Assembly: GCA_047967505.1 (NCBI GenBank) | Contig: CM106541.1 | DNA length: 64,000 nt | Strand: one strand, 5' to 3' | From: Dipteris shenzhenensis | Taxonomy: Eukaryota; Polypodiophyta; Polypodiopsida; Gleicheniales | Shown: piece by piece, positions 9,704 through 20,830 of the stretch | How positions within the stretch are numbered: position 1 is the first letter of the stretch | How the letters are laid out: every line of letters begins with the position of its first letter | Translations under genes and position numbers: made by a program | Notes under the pieces: model-generated | Seen by the model: only the letters and a program-made list of their open reading frames with translations | Told to the model about the DNA's origin: nothing | The model's database searches: none

Positions 9704-10400
9704 TATTGACATGAGGGAGGATTCCAAAGAATACCCTAGGGTTTCATGTTCAAATGCTTGCTGTAATTCAAAAGGGAATATTATAGGACTGTACAGGTCA
9801 TTGTTATGTGCCTCCTTGAGGTGCATTAGAATTTGTTCTTCATGTGTCTCGGGAATTGCGAGATTCGAAGGAATGGGCCTTCTTCAAAGATAGAAGGGAA
9901 AGTAAGGTTGCTTCTTCAAATCTCGGAAGCACAGTGCTAGAAGGTGATTATGGACAAAGTGTACTAAAGCCAGAAGAGTATCTGCTTGAGAGTTCAGTAA
10001 AAGTTGATGGTCCACCAGGTTATCTGGAAATAATCTTTGGATTCTATATCTCGAGATGGTTCTTTTGTTGCGGACCTTACCAAAAGGAGGTCGGGTTGAA
10101 ACAGACCCTGAGAGCATGGTGCCTAGAAGACTCCAGGTTGTTGGAAGATGGTGGCATCTGAATTGCTCAAGTTCGAGGGCAAGAACGTGACTGAAGATGG
10201 TAGTGCCATGTGGTGCTACCTTGGATGAACCTATGTACCAGGTTGGTTTGCTTGTGCAGGACCGGACCTTGAAGAGCGATAGCCACTGGTTGAAAAGCCA
10301 GGAACCGGAATCAACATCAAATTGTTCCAGATGGTTCCATCATGGGAGCTGTTGGGGCAACGTCATCGACGTGTTGGCATTGGGCCGAGATCTGTCAGTG
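9704..10400 (+). pseudogene. A1 downstream interior: unknown reading frame
   Basis: Between gag and the polypurine tract lie 700 bases with no protease, integrase, RT or RNase H motif. A frame with VSRELRDSKEWAFFKD and VLEGDYGQSVLKP recurs in the minus-strand copy at 54348-54947 and, shortened, at 784-1074. I do not recognise the protein. It may be a captured host gene fragment or a relic of pol too decayed to read. Confidence 0.5.
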
Positions 10401-10408
10401 AGAGGGGG
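10401..10408 (+). other. A1 polypurine tract
   Basis: AGAGGGGG stands directly before TGCTGGAAATG, the start of the 3' LTR. The same tract precedes the LTR start at 54129 on the minus strand (GAGAGGGGG then TGTTGGAAAGG), which fixes the LTR boundary of the family. Confidence 0.8.
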
Positions 10409-11337
10409 TGCTGGAAATGTCACCTCCCCATTTGTAAGCCCCCAAATGAGGAGAGCATGGGGGAGAGAGACCTAGGGCAAGACATGCCCAGAGAAAAGAG
10501 AGAGAAGGGCTGTCACATGTACAGCATGTGGGCTGCCATGTGGGCAGCACAGCTCAGAATGTACCTGGCCAAAGATGGAGCCATTGGTGGCTGGAACAGT
10601 GGCGAAATGGCACGTGGCAGATCTGCGTAGACATGACGCTGATGTCAGCGACAGTACAGCAGTCTGCAAAACGGTACGGAGGTGCTCAACAGGTGGCAGA
10701 CTGGCAGGGGCTTCAGGCCGGCTGTATGCAGCTGGATATGGCGCAGCAAGAGGAGTTGTGGTGTCCCTGGCAGGCCAGCCACATGGCCTTGGGACTGCCC
10801 AAGGGAAGGGCCTTATGTAGGCCTCCCTTGGGGCCAAGCAGCAGCCCAACAGAACCGACCAAGTCGGCCAACAAGGGGCTGGGTCCTTGCATAGTTCTGA
10901 GGGCCTTGTGCCCTAGTCATGAGCCCCAAAAGGGGCCTGCAAAAGTCGGCCAACCCCTCCCTACCAGGTCGATTTTAGGGCAGGGGTTGGGGCCTATAAA
11001 TAGAGGCATTTGGGCTAGTGGGCCTCACAAATGTATTCCATCAAAGCAGCATATGAGGCAGCAGAGGGAGCAGCTCCAGTGAGCCCACATCCAGGTGGAC
11101 ACAGAGGGTGAAGAGCTGTAGACCTAGCACAGCCAGGGCTGCCCACCTAGGCTGACTTCCGGACAGCAAGGTGGAAAGGGATCAGGACGGAGAGTCTACA
11201 TACACTCGAGGAGGAGCACACGGACTCACTGTTCTAGAGATATCCGGCAGATAGTAGAAGTACCTTTTGGTAAGTTCAAAGGACCCCGCTCTAGTGGGAC
11301 TTTGGATCTATCTATTTTGTATTGTGTCCATTGTTTT
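10409..11337 (+). repeat. A1 3' LTR, upstream part, interrupted
   Basis: This is a near-complete family A LTR with U3, TATA box (CCTATAAATAGAGG, 10993-11006) and the start of R. It is broken at TCCATTGTTTT by GYP-1 and continues at 14598. The intact family length is about 1.1 kb (compare 53020-54129). Its first base pair pattern is TG. Confidence 0.85.
10993..11001 (+). promoter_or_regulatory. TATA box of A1 3' LTR
   Basis: CCTATAAATAGAGG is conserved in the minus-strand LTRs at 53532-53545 and 56667-56680, with one change near 60262. It is the probable core promoter of the family; transcription would begin about 30 bases downstream. Confidence 0.65.
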
Positions 11338-11526
11338 TATCACAACCAAAACTATATGCTCAGCCAAGACCACTAATTAGACGAATACAAATTAACAGGT
11401 GATGGCACGACGAATAACCACCCAGCCATTCTCTGGTTCAGCAAGCTCGTCACAATCTACCACGTGAGAAGTACCTGCATGCTGAATACCAAAGCCCACA
11501 ATTCCCTAGATGGTGGATCTAGTATG
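11338..11526 (-). repeat. GYP-1 3' LTR remnant
   Basis: The sequence matches the 5' LTR from TATCACAACC to TGGATCTAGTATG, then diverges into the interior. It is therefore the 3' part of the 3' LTR only. Confidence 0.75.
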
Positions 11527-11701
11527 CCTACAAACGAAATATATGTTTAATAAACAAGTCTACCACTTGCGGGGCACTAACAGACTCTCTAGTTGGAATG
11601 AAGTGAGCCATCTTGGTAAGATGATCAACTACCACAAGGATAGAATCATATCCACCTTGTGTCGTAGGCAGACCTACAATAAAGTCCATGGAAGTACTCT
11701 C

Positions 11702-13069
11702 TCACTTACCTAGTGGTGTTTCCAAAGGTTGTAAAAGTCCGGGTGGCTTCACCCGCTCTACCTTACTTACCTGACACGAAAAACGTGTCACATATTCATG
11801 AATATGTTTTTTCATCGTTGGCCAAAAGAAATCTCGTTTCACGAGATCATATGTTTTCTCGACTCCTAGATGTTCCGCACATGGGCTATCATGGCATTGT
11901 TGAATGACTCTCTGCCCGAGATCATTCTGATTAGTCACTACTACCTTGCCATTTCTTTTCAACATACCATCTCTTACGGTACATCTTGCATAAGTTTGGC
12001 CTTTTTTGGATGCCAGGTTACTCTTTTTTTCGGGTTTGAATACATGAGCCTTAGGCCAAAGGCTCTGGAGGAACTCGTTCACCTTTTGAGTTTCTCTTAT
12101 CTTGGTCATAAGAGCACTTTCTAATACTGTGAAACTCATATTATGCATAATGCGTGACAACGCATCAGCAACTTTATTATCCTTCCCTCTTTGGTACCGA
12201 ATCGTCAAGTTAAACTCCTGCATGAGTTCTGCCCAACTAGCTTGGCAGCCTCTCAAGTCAAGTTGTTTACAAAAATGTTTCAGAGTATCATGATCACCAT
12301 CAACATAAAACTCTGACCCATACAAATAATGTCTCCATGTTTTCAGAGCATGGACAACAGCATACAACTCTAATTCATGAGTTGGCCGATTTCGTTGAGA
12401 GGAAGAAAGCTTCTTGCTTTCAAAGGCTACTGGCCTTCCCTCTTGGAGGAGAACTGCTCCTACCACAATGCCACTTGCATCGGTTTCAAGGAAAAACGGT
12501 TTCTGGGGATCAACTATTTTTAACACCGGTCCTGAGACCACAGCTTGTTTTATGGCGTTAAAACTCTCCTCTTGATTCTGTCTCCATATAAGAGGTACTT
12601 TATCTGCGGTCAGATCAGTCAATGGCAATACTATTTCGGAATATCCTTTGATATGCCTTCGATAAAATTGGACAAATCCCAAGAATGATTGCAAAGCAGT
12701 CAAACTCTGAGGGATAGGCCAAGTCAGTATCGCAGCCACTTTCTGTGGATCCATTTCTACCCCCTCAGGAGTAATAATAAATCCTAAATATTCAAGTCTT
12801 ACCATACACAGTATAATTTTCTTTTTATTTACATAAAGACTGGCTTTTCTCAAAGTATTGAACACTATTCTTAAGTATTCGTGATGCTTAGCAATACTTT
12901 TGCTGAACACAAGAATATCGTCAATAAAGTGTACTACAAACTTTTCGATATACAGATGTAGTAAATTGTTCACAAGCATGACGAATGTAGCTGGAGCATT
13001 GGTAAGTCCAAAGGGCATTATCAAAAACTCATAATGTCCAAACCTGCTTCTAAAAGCGGTTTTATGCAC
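11702..13069 (-). pseudogene. pol: GYP-1 pol: reverse transcriptase, RNase H, integrase zinc domain
   Basis: The open frame of 455 residues has the gypsy order. RT comes first: FRSRFGHYEFLIMPFGLTNA, then the catalytic FIDDILVFS at about residues 48-56 (FIDD in place of YVDD/FVDD). RNase H follows with FLETDASGIVVGAVL and ELELYAVVHALKTWRHYL. The integrase HHCC domain at the C-terminus has HDSPCAEHLGVEKT and a Cys-containing tail. The polyprotein normally continues with the integrase core; here it stops and the core is deleted. The start is truncated inside RT. It is the longest undamaged gypsy frame in the window. Confidence 0.9.
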
Positions 13070-14120
13070 ATCCTACACACCTGAATTGTATCTCCAATCG
13101 AAAGTCTAACTCCCAAAATTACAGCTAACCAGACATATATTAACTGCAAACCAAAATCTCTTTTCCCTATGCTAGGGAAACTTCTGCAATCTCAGAAACC
13201 TCAAATCCTTTTCCAAATCCGTAAATCCAAAAGCATAATCTTGCTCCCAATCTAGCTCCCACATCTTGAAACTTTAGAAATTTAACCACAAAATAAAACA
13301 AAGGGAAAAAGGAAATCGAAAGCTTCTTGGTATCTCCACGTGATCAACACACGCGATACTAGTCTCATGGATTGCAGATAGCGGGTCTACTCCAGGCCCT
13401 TACGTGGAACCACCTGCAGGTTGTAGGCTTGCCCCAGGTACATACGGGACAGCTATAGCTGACCCAGCTGATCGCAAAGAATCTCCAACGCACTCCAAGA
13501 TTGTACGAGCTGATGCGAACCTACCCTAGGGTTCCCCAAGATTCGTTCACACAACCAGATCCAATAGTCCGAGCCCTGAGCAAAATTGTCACGACTAACA
13601 CAGTCATTTGTCCTATCGTAATGCACGAACTTTGCAGAGCTATTGACCCACGATTCGAATGCCAACAACCATATGATGTTCCGCTCCAACCTTTGGTGTT
13701 AACCAAAGCTATGCCAGCCAGTCACAAAAACCATCCAACGCCCGACTGTCCTTTTCTTCTCCACACCGTGCTCTCGCGATCTTGCCTAATGACCGCCGTC
13801 AACCCATAGGTCACATCGATTGAATTACCAGACATAATTATATAAACTGCTCATGGACTCTCTCACCACCGTACAAAGGCAAGAATCATCAGTGCACCGC
13901 TTACCACCAAACTGCCGTACGTAAGCACTAGCCCCGACTACCAACAGAATCACGATACATGCAGTTGTAAATCTAGCCTGTGCTCACAGGCTCCTGTAAT
14001 CTCGTCTTTCATGCCTTCAAATCAATGACAAAAGATAACACCAAATCCCACCAATCTCAATTCATCATTAGTCTGTCAACTCGACGTCCAGCTCCAAACC
14101 ATGACAGTCACCAAACACTA
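13070..14120 (-). other. GYP-1 untranslated leader
   Basis: About 1 kb lies between primer site and truncated pol. It is repeated from 24407 to 25310. I see no protein. A stretch describing ordinary leader sequence includes CCCTAGGGT and TTCCACGTAAGGG. No gag remains, so a deletion joins leader to pol near 13075. Confidence 0.6.
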
Positions 14121-14133
14121 TGCTCTCATACCA
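14121..14133 (-). other. GYP-1 primer binding site
   Basis: On the minus strand TGGTATGAGAGCA lies three bases after the LTR end. It differs from the tRNA-Met site TGGTATCAGAGC at one position. Confidence 0.65.
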
Positions 14134-14136
14134 AAA

Positions 14137-14597
14137 TATCACAACCAAAACTATATGCTCAGCCAAGACCACTAATAATACAAATTAACAGGTGATGGCA
14201 TGACGAATAACCACCTAGCCATTCTCTGGTTCAGCAAGCTCGTCACAATCTACCACGTGAGAAGTACCTGCATGCTGAATACCAAAGCCCACAATTCCCT
14301 AGATGGATCTAGTATGTCACACGTCTACATTTGAGGGCATCTCCTAAATGCATCATTTACCCCTCTCTTGGGATACTATTGAAATCATTTGCCTCTTGGC
14401 ACATTTAATGCATTTAGACCCCTTAGCCTTAGATCCACCTAGTCTTGTGCCATGTCACCCTCACCAAGGACCTTGACCTTGATTTCTTTTCGATCATTTA
14501 CGTGAAGCCCAAACAAATATAATATAAACATTGATCCTTTAAAGAAAAAGATCGACTGACCCTTCCGAGGTCATGTTGCCTCAACTTGAGCGTAACA
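14137..14597 (-). repeat. GYP-1 5' LTR
   Basis: On the minus strand it begins TGTTACGCTCAAG and ends TTGTGATA. The second copy is 25325-25787. Both are followed by GTTTT on the plus strand, where A-family LTR sequence resumes. Confidence 0.8.
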
Positions 14598-14761
14598 GTT
14601 TTGGATGGAAATATAGTCTTGCTGACTCTAATCTGGCTGGATCATTGTCTATTTACTAGTCTGCACATCTATCTGAAGCACATAAGTTTAAGAAGTTTGT
14701 GATTCCACCCAACCCACACACTGTGTGAGCTCCTAGGCTATTCTATCAGTCCTCCGCTGTG
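14598..14761 (+). repeat. A1 3' LTR, downstream part
   Basis: The A LTR resumes with GTTTTGGATGGAAATATAG and runs through R/U5 to TCCGCTGTGC. The last 20 or so bases before TTCTAACA are missing, and B-type sequence follows directly. Confidence 0.8.
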
Positions 14762-17110
14762 CAAGGCCTTGGAACCTCTGCAACAGTTCTGTACTGCCGG
14801 CCGTACGTGCTGTTGACATCATCGCCTGTCTTGCAGCCCCCGTACTTTCTAACATCCTTTATGTATGCATTTTTGCCTTCTTTCTTTGCATTTCTGATTA
14901 TTTCTAGATTTTTGAGCTTTTGGGAGTATTGACTCTGTGTGGGTTGATCGAGGGTGCGTCGCCATTGGACCTTCTTATCTCCATACCTCTAAACCTTGCA
15001 CCTTGGGAGCGACCTCAGCCTTGTGCTGAGTTCGACTACGTTGTGATATATAGAGCATGCGATCAGATTGCAAAGCTCCAAGTGAAGAAGCCCTGATTCG
15101 TAGGCTCTATCCGAGACGGCAAAAGGGATTGCTATCATTAGTGCATTTGGTGGGCTACGTCAAGAGTGACACCTTGTCTCTGGCGGTCTCGTTGGAGGAG
15201 AGCTGAGATGGACCGGACCTCAAGGTCACTCTCTGTGGTATGTGGTCTTTGTGGCTCTGTCTCGGCAGTGTCACATCCCCCATAGATCCATGCTTCCCTC
15301 ATGTCAGCTAGCTCCTCCTCCTCCACCTCACTATGTCATGGGGCTGACTGAAATGCATAAGAATCTGTGACATGTCGGTGTGCATTGACTACCTCAACCT
15401 CTTGTGGCGCCGCCCCCTCTTGCTGTTGTCCGATCTGTCTCAGTAGTGTCTCTCTGTGCCATCGCATCTCAATCAGATAGAGCCCAACATAGACCAGGTC
15501 ATGGAACTGGATCAAACGTGTGAGTGGACCAAAGCCGTGCCCTCCTGAAAGAGGCAGTGGAATCTCGGGTATCTCAGTGTAACAAATGATATCTCTATCA
15601 GTGTATGTCTCTGAAAAGCCTCCTGGATCATACCAAAGAGTGCCATTCTAGTTCCACACAAAAATCTTTACTCCGCTTTGTGGCACCATCCTATCTATCT
15701 GACACCGTCATGTGTTGTGTGCATCTCTTTCCTCCCTTTCTGTCCTCTCACTTTGCCATCTCTATATACAAGCAAATTCCCTTCTTGCCTTGCTGCCATA
15801 ACTCAAACCATCCCTTCTCGGCGGTGTTCTTGTCGCAAAAGCATGAGATCATCATCCATGTATGTCCTTGTCCCCTTTAAAGCTGCCATCATGCTCATAA
15901 AAGTAGACCTATCTGTTGCTGTCCTGAATCTTACAACCATAGGTCTCGATGGCGTGTCATCCTCGCCTACTCTCCATGCCCCTTCAAAGTGAGATTAACA
16001 CCCTACCTGGTGATCAATGCCTTGGATTATGCCATCCAGGTGTCGCCCACCGGTAGCCCTCTAACATGAACATTCAATGCTTTTGCTGTCTTCTTTTTTC
16101 CACCTCTACGGCATCAGATATAAATTCCTTTTTTGGGACCCATGTGCCCTTCTTGACAAGTTTTTCATTTTTGCCTTACCCTAACTTATTTGCTAAGAGA
16201 TTTCTTCGTGTTTCCCTTGCATGCTGGCTTGCAAGGCAGCTATGTCTTTCTTGAGTTTTGCATTCTCTGCTTTGAATTCCTGAAGTGCTTTGCATGCATT
16301 TGTCCCTGGCTTGCAAGGCAGCTATGTCTTTCTTGAGTTTTGCATTCTCTGCTTTGAATTCCTCAAGTGCTTTGCATGCATTTGTCCCCTTCCCTTTTAG
16401 TGCTTGTGAAGTTTTCATTTGTTACTTGAGCATATTTACTTCCTGCTTCAAAGGTGGCTATATCTCACCTTCTCCCGTTTTAGTGTGTGACTTTAAGGTC
16501 TCATTTTTTGCTTGTAGGCTGATAACCTTGGTCCTTAGCTTCCAGGTTCTTTATCTTTTGGGCATATTGGCTGGTCTTAGCATCCACCAACCGAGTAATT
16601 TCTTCCTGCATTTCACCTATTTGAATCCCCAATTGTACTTGCATGTCAATTTTCCACTTGCTCATCTCGTCTTCCATGGAGGCACACAATTTACGCATGA
16701 TTTCTTCATTTCCCCTATCCTTTTGTGAAAGTTTTCAATAGTTGTATGCTGCATTTTTTAGATTTCTTTCATTGTGGCAAAGCATACTTTGGTGTGTTGA
16801 TCACTTATCTTCTAAGTACTCATCCGTATAGAGCTGTACTTTCTCTCCTTCTCCTCTCCAGTCTTTTTCTCAGTTGAACTTTCCATTTCACCACCTATAC
16901 CAATAGAGATTTTGCCTTCCAAAGGAGCTTCTTTTGCACACTTACAAGTTTTAGAAAATCCCTATCTCTGCTGGTCTGGTTTGTTGCTTGCAGGTTCGTT
17001 TGGTGAGGGCTTCTTGCCTGCTTGCAGGTTTGCTTATTGGGATAAGACGCAAAGAAGGGCTGGGCAGCTCGGAGCTGATCTGGAGCAGCATTGGCACTAG
17101 GCCTACACAA
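14762..17110 (-). pseudogene. B unit I: LTR scrap plus coiled-coil/ORF1p-like interior
   Basis: About 14762-14867 is the first part of a B LTR (minus strand). The interior then runs right to 17110. Minus-strand frames, in coding order, give a leader, a helical segment (CASMEDEMSKWKIDMQVQL, near 16690), a lysine/glutamate coiled coil (16418-16176), and an RRM-like strand. Next is the ORF1p C-terminal-like block (about 15950-15690), then an acidic tail with EEEELADMREAW (15326-15138). Stops and frameshifts break it everywhere. An 82-bp segment of the coiled coil is tandemly duplicated (16224-16387). The tail frame at 15138-15326 is identical to that at 23286-23474. Confidence 0.55.
16224..16387. 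repeat. 82-bp tandem duplication in coiled-coil region
   Basis: The word CTGGCTTGCAAGGCAGC starts at 16224 and again at 16306, and both units continue alike to TGCATTTGTCCC. The other B units have one copy, so the duplication is local. Confidence 0.85.
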
Positions 17111-17136
17111 AGAGAGCGAGAGAGAGAGAGAGAGAG
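17111..17136. repeat. (GA)n microsatellite at LINE-X end
   Basis: A run of GA dinucleotides lies next to TTTATTAAAGTC. On the minus strand this reads AATAAA followed by (CT)n. The same junction occurs at 28486-28523 (38 bases) and 29401-29417, each time at the end of a LINE-X 3' region. Confidence 0.8.
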
Positions 17137-17773
17137 TTTATTAAAGTCTATGGAAGATCGATGGGTCTATGAGACTGATAAAAAATCTGATACAACAAGC
17201 AGAAAGGGTGGAGCTACTAATAGAATGCTAAGTCCCAAGTAGTACATAGTAATGACATCATCATCATCCTCATCCTCATCATCATGATCACCGTCATCAC
17301 GTCAATCATCATCATGTCAAGCCAATGCAACACAACGGGGGGACCCCACAAGGGTGTAAAAAGTCAAGGAGGGATCGAGCCGTGTTGATGTGTAGCTTGT
17401 GATGGAGCATTGGCGACTATCTATGGACACTGCCCATCTCGGTCTCCTTGCAATGACTCTGCTCCTTGTCATGACGCTGCTCTTGACAAGGGCTACTTAA
17501 CCCATGTAGGTCGTGCCCTAGGTCTGAACATGGGAGGGAGGTCGCCCAGTGTGATTTTGCATGTCTGTCTGCTGTCGAGTATGACGTGCCTCAGGCTTTG
17601 GATCTTTGTTGCGCTTGCTATCAAAGACCGTACAGTCTGTGTAATTTATCTAGAAGAACCCCGTGATCGTGCTCTGAGACGAGTCAGAAAACGTGTAGAA
17701 CTAAGAAGATGAGAAAACTAGCACGAGAGAGACATGTAGTCCTAGAGAGTGTTGCATATCCACCAGCCCCCCT
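17137..17773 (-). pseudogene. LINE-X 3' region, distal part
   Basis: This minus-strand sequence is repeated at 28524-29160 and 29418-30055. It carries an ATC/ATG trinucleotide tract (17255-17325) and ends, on the minus strand, in an AATAAA-like signal plus (CT)n. No conserved protein is visible. It is interrupted on its right by COP-2 and resumes at 21716. I assign it to LINE-X because it lies downstream of the LINE-X RT C-terminus in two copies. Confidence 0.55.
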
Positions 17774-18033
17774 TGTGAGAAGGAGAGAGAGCAACAGTGA
17801 GAGCAAGAAATAGGAGAGTGAGAGAGCTGAAAACGTAGTTGCAATTAGATGAGAGAGATACAACTGAATGGAGTGATAGGTTTTGTCTAAGTGACAAAAC
17901 CTTATCCTTCACTAACCATAGTTAGTGAACTAACTGTGGTTAGGGAAAAAAACCTCTAAGTGAGGGAAAAGTGCCCCTAACCTACTTATTACATTACATT
18001 GGTCACTGCTAAATTATAGCAATAATTCTAACA
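17774..18033 (-). repeat. COP-2 3' LTR
   Basis: On the minus strand it runs from TGTTAGAATTATTGC to CCTTCTCACA. It is preceded (to the right) by the polypurine tract GCAGGGGGG at 18034-18042. Confidence 0.9.
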
Positions 18034-18070
18034 CCCCCCTGCAGTGCCAATGTCATGTACAAGGAAATGA

Positions 18071-18469
18071 TCAATCACCAAAAGGAAATAAGTTCAAGGC
18101 ACTGCGAAATGCCTCAAACTTTTCACGTGGAAGTGCTTTGATGAAAATGTCTGCAACATTGTCATGTGTTGACACATAGATCATGCTGATCTCTCCTGGA
18201 TGCAACTTCTCTCTGACGTAGTGATAGTGAACCTCAATGTGCTTCGTGCGAGCATGAAACACAAGATTCTTTGCCACTGCAATAGCACTCTGACTATCAG
18301 TGAGAATTGGAGAAGGACCCTCCAATGAAAGATGAAGATCAGCAAATAAACGACGCAGCCAAACACATTCAACTGTCGCTGTGAAAGCTACCCTATACTC
18401 AGCTTCACATGAAGAGGTAGCCACTGTAGATTGTTTCTTGCTCAACCAAGAAATACAAGCTTTGCCCAA
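18071..18469 (-). pseudogene. COP-2 RNase H
   Basis: The 132-residue frame has SWLSKKQSTVATSSCEAEYR near the start, SQSAIAVAKNLVFHARTKHI in the middle, HYHYVREKL and DNVADIFIKALP, then the natural stop at 18071. It is the best preserved RNase H here. It is separated from RT by a small gap with stops (18470-18536). Confidence 0.9.
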
Positions 18470-18536
18470 AAAGAAACAATTGCCACTTGTGGAGACTGCC
18501 TAGTGTCACCTGAGAAACTGCAAACTGAATATCAGG

Positions 18537-19385
18537 TCATGTATTGCAGAGATAAATGAGGCATCCAACAGCCTGACTGTAGAGTGTGACATCAAATGAT
18601 TCACTTGCTCCATGCATTGTAAGCTTCAACCCCGGCTCCATGGGAGTAGCTATGGGCTTACAATCCTGCATGTTGAATCTGTCCAAGAGTTTTTGCACAT
18701 ACTTGGATTGAGACATACCGATGCCACTTTGTTCTTGAGTGAACTGGATCCCCAAATAAAAGTGTAGCAGCCCCAAATTTGACATGTCAAAAGTGGTCTG
18801 CAATTCATCTTTAAAATCTGTAATATTATCTTCATTTGACCCTGTGAGCAGTAAGTCATCTACATAAACCCAAATCTGGATCTGACATGTCAAAAGTGGT
18901 CTGCAATTCAGTGCTTTAAAATCTGTAATATTATCTTCATTTGACCCTGTGAGCAGTAAGTCATCTACATAAAGAATGATGACTAAAATATCCCCCCCAT
19001 CCTTCTTGATGTAAAGGGTGCTTTCAGTTGGACTGTTGTGCAGCCCCTTGCTGGTCAGAAAGGCATGAATCTTTGCATACCATGCACGTGGGGCCTGTTT
19101 CAGCCCATACAAAGCTTTATTCAGCTTGCATACTTGAAATGCATTTTTTGAAATTTCAAAGCCTGGAGGTTGTTTGACATGAACCTCTTCCAACAAGTCT
19201 CCATTAAGGAAGGCTGTTTTTATGTCCAACTGATGAACATTCCACTGAAAATTTGCAGCCATTGCAATAACTGACCGGATGGTTGTCATTCTGGATGTAG
19301 GAGCAAAAGTCTCCTCATAGTCTATGCCCTTTTTCTGAGCATCCTTTTGCGACCAGCCTTGCCTTGTACTTGTCAATGGTGCCAT
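18537..19385 (-). pseudogene. RT: COP-2 reverse transcriptase with duplicated active site
   Basis: The 282-residue frame begins in the fingers (GIDYEETFAPTSRMTTIRSV), then QLDIKTAFLNGDL (first catalytic Asp), QVCKLNKALYGLKQAPRAWY and LYVDDLLLTGSNEDNITDF. A tandem duplication of about 100 bases (copies near 18781-18870 and 18885-18975) repeats YVDDLLLTGSNEDNITDF in frame. Then follow SNLGLLHFYLGIQF and the RT thumb. Two YVDD motifs in one palm would not be functional. Confidence 0.9.
18781..18975. repeat. Tandem duplication in COP-2 RT
   Basis: The plus-strand segment from GACATGTCAAAAGTGGTCTG to AGTCATCTACATAAA occurs twice in succession with a small internal difference. It duplicates the catalytic motif in frame. 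Confidence 0.85.
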
Positions 19386-19421
19386 CGGGCTTTCTTTTAA
19401 CTTTGAAAACCCACCGTGTAC

Positions 19422-19919
19422 CTATGGCATGTTTATCTGGTGGCAAATTGACAACTTCCCATGTCTGAGTTTTCTTAATGGACTGCACTCATCGTGCATG
19501 GCATTCATCCAATGCACATTATCTTGTGCCTCTTCAAATGTCTCAGGTTCCTCTTCATCAAGAAGAATACCTGCATAAGCTGATTCAACTGAAAGAGCAC
19601 CTCCCCCATGCCTTACTGCACTCCGAGTTCTGCCAGGTAATGGAGCATCAATTTTACTCTCCCTGAGAGTCTGTAACAGCCAATTTGGGACTGTTTTTGC
19701 TGCATGTATATCTGCAATTTCTTGCTGAACAACCTCTTCCACGGCTTGTTGAGGTGGTATGACATCCTGTGGCTGAATTGGAGCATGTGGAGGTATCTGA
19801 AAATTCTGATTTTCATCATATATATCAGCAGGGGAACCCAAGGCAATGGGTAGTAACCCCTCAAAGTACACGACCGGATATGTGGAATGATGAATCTTTT
19901 CACTGAAAGAGAAATACAT
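19422..19919 (-). pseudogene. COP-2 integrase C-terminus and linker to RT
   Basis: The 165-residue frame opens in the end of the integrase (VVYFEGLLPIALG region, weakly conserved) and continues in a proline/glutamine-rich linker. Near its end WMNAMHDEC matches the start of the RT domain in copia (usually W..AM..E). A frameshift follows toward the RT frame. No integrase catalytic residues remain. Confidence 0.6.
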
Positions 19920-19954
19920 GACAAAGCTAAAGCATCACGCGAATCCCATCTCTT

Positions 19955-20222
19955 TTACTCTAGAGTGGTAGGTATAACTGCACCAATAACTTGTAATGCA
20001 GCTGTACCCTGTGCACGACCTCTGCCTCCTCCTTGTTGGGGAGGGGTATTAGGTGCCACATTTGCTGGCCGGAACGCATCCCCACTTACATAGTCCCACA
20101 AATTACGAGAAATCAGAATATTGTGTACCATAAAACTCCAGAGGGAGTAGTTGGTACCATCCAGCTTGTCCTCTGGTGAGAGACCACTGAAAGCGAAATC
20201 ATTCTGATTTTGCTGGGCCATG
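19955..20222 (-). pseudogene. gag: COP-2 gag N-terminus
   Basis: The start methionine is at 20222 (MAQQNQNDFAF). DKLDGTNYSLWSFMVHNIL, about residues 17-35, is the classic copia gag N-terminal motif; NLWDYVSGDAFRP follows. After a proline/glycine-rich segment the frame ends near 19955 and sequence passes directly into the integrase-end region, so about 3 kb of gag, protease and integrase is deleted. Confidence 0.85.
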
Positions 20223-20499
20223 TCTGAGAAACAAAATACAGCAAATGAAAATCTGAATTCCCTTGCTGGGAATGGAGTGCACAAATCCCAAAAAAACACA
20301 GCCAAACACTGGCTAAAAATGCAACTCAAATCTCTGTAATGTCTCTGTCAGAAATCTGCCAGAGCATGCAATCTCTCCCAAAACCTGCCAAAAGCGCTTC
20401 AAAGCAATCACAAGAAGGCAGTGTGAACTGAAACCTGTCAAATTGCTCTCCCAACACAAAGCCCCAATTTGTGGCTTGAAATTGCAACAAAAAAGGGGC

Positions 20500-20830
20500 A
20501 AATTTACTAAAAGCCCCAAATCTGCAATTTCTGGACAAAAGCCCTAAATTTCAGACTAGATCTGCAGATCTGTCTGCAAAAGCCCCAAATTTCGAGTTGA
20601 AATTGAGTCAAATTTCACCCAAATAGCTAATCTCCTGCAAAAGCCCCAATTTCTTGGCCAATCCTTGCAATTTGCTAGCAAAGTGTGCCAAAATTTTTAC
20701 AAAAGCCCCAAATTGCAATGTGCCTGCCAAAGCTCCAAATGTGTTCCCAAAAATATAGCCAAACAATGGTTGTATGCACAAGAGCTTGACAAAAAAACTT
20801 TCCAATATCCTCCTGCAAAAATGTGACTTT
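20500..20830. repeat. Degenerate repeats of AAAAGCCCCAAATTT in COP-2 leader
   Basis: The word GCAAAAGCCCCAAATTTC and close variants recur five or more times at spacings near 60 bases. They lie in the untranslated leader, right of the gag start. Confidence 0.65.

Larger units (their letters stand above)
11338..14597 (-). mobile_element. GYP-1: deleted Ty3/gypsy retrotransposon in the A1 LTR
   Basis: The element is flanked by GTTTT at 11333-11337 and 14598-14602. Without it the host LTR reads continuously through CCATTGTTTTGGATGG. On the minus strand it has a 461-bp 5' LTR (14597-14137), a primer site resembling tRNA-Met, a 1-kb leader, a partial pol, and a 3' LTR of only about 190 bp (11338-11526) because sequence between integrase and mid-LTR is deleted. 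Gag, protease and the first part of RT are absent. A second copy of leader plus LTR is at 24407-25787. Confidence 0.85.

Noticed and set aside
10472-11082. Frames of 70-184 codons in the A1 3' LTR
   Set aside because: These are LTR sequence; the same region is translated differently in the other LTR copies, and the TATA box lies within them.
17255-17325. Acidic or serine-rich protein encoded by the ATC repeats
   Set aside because: A trinucleotide microsatellite; no conserved frame continues on either side in the three copies.
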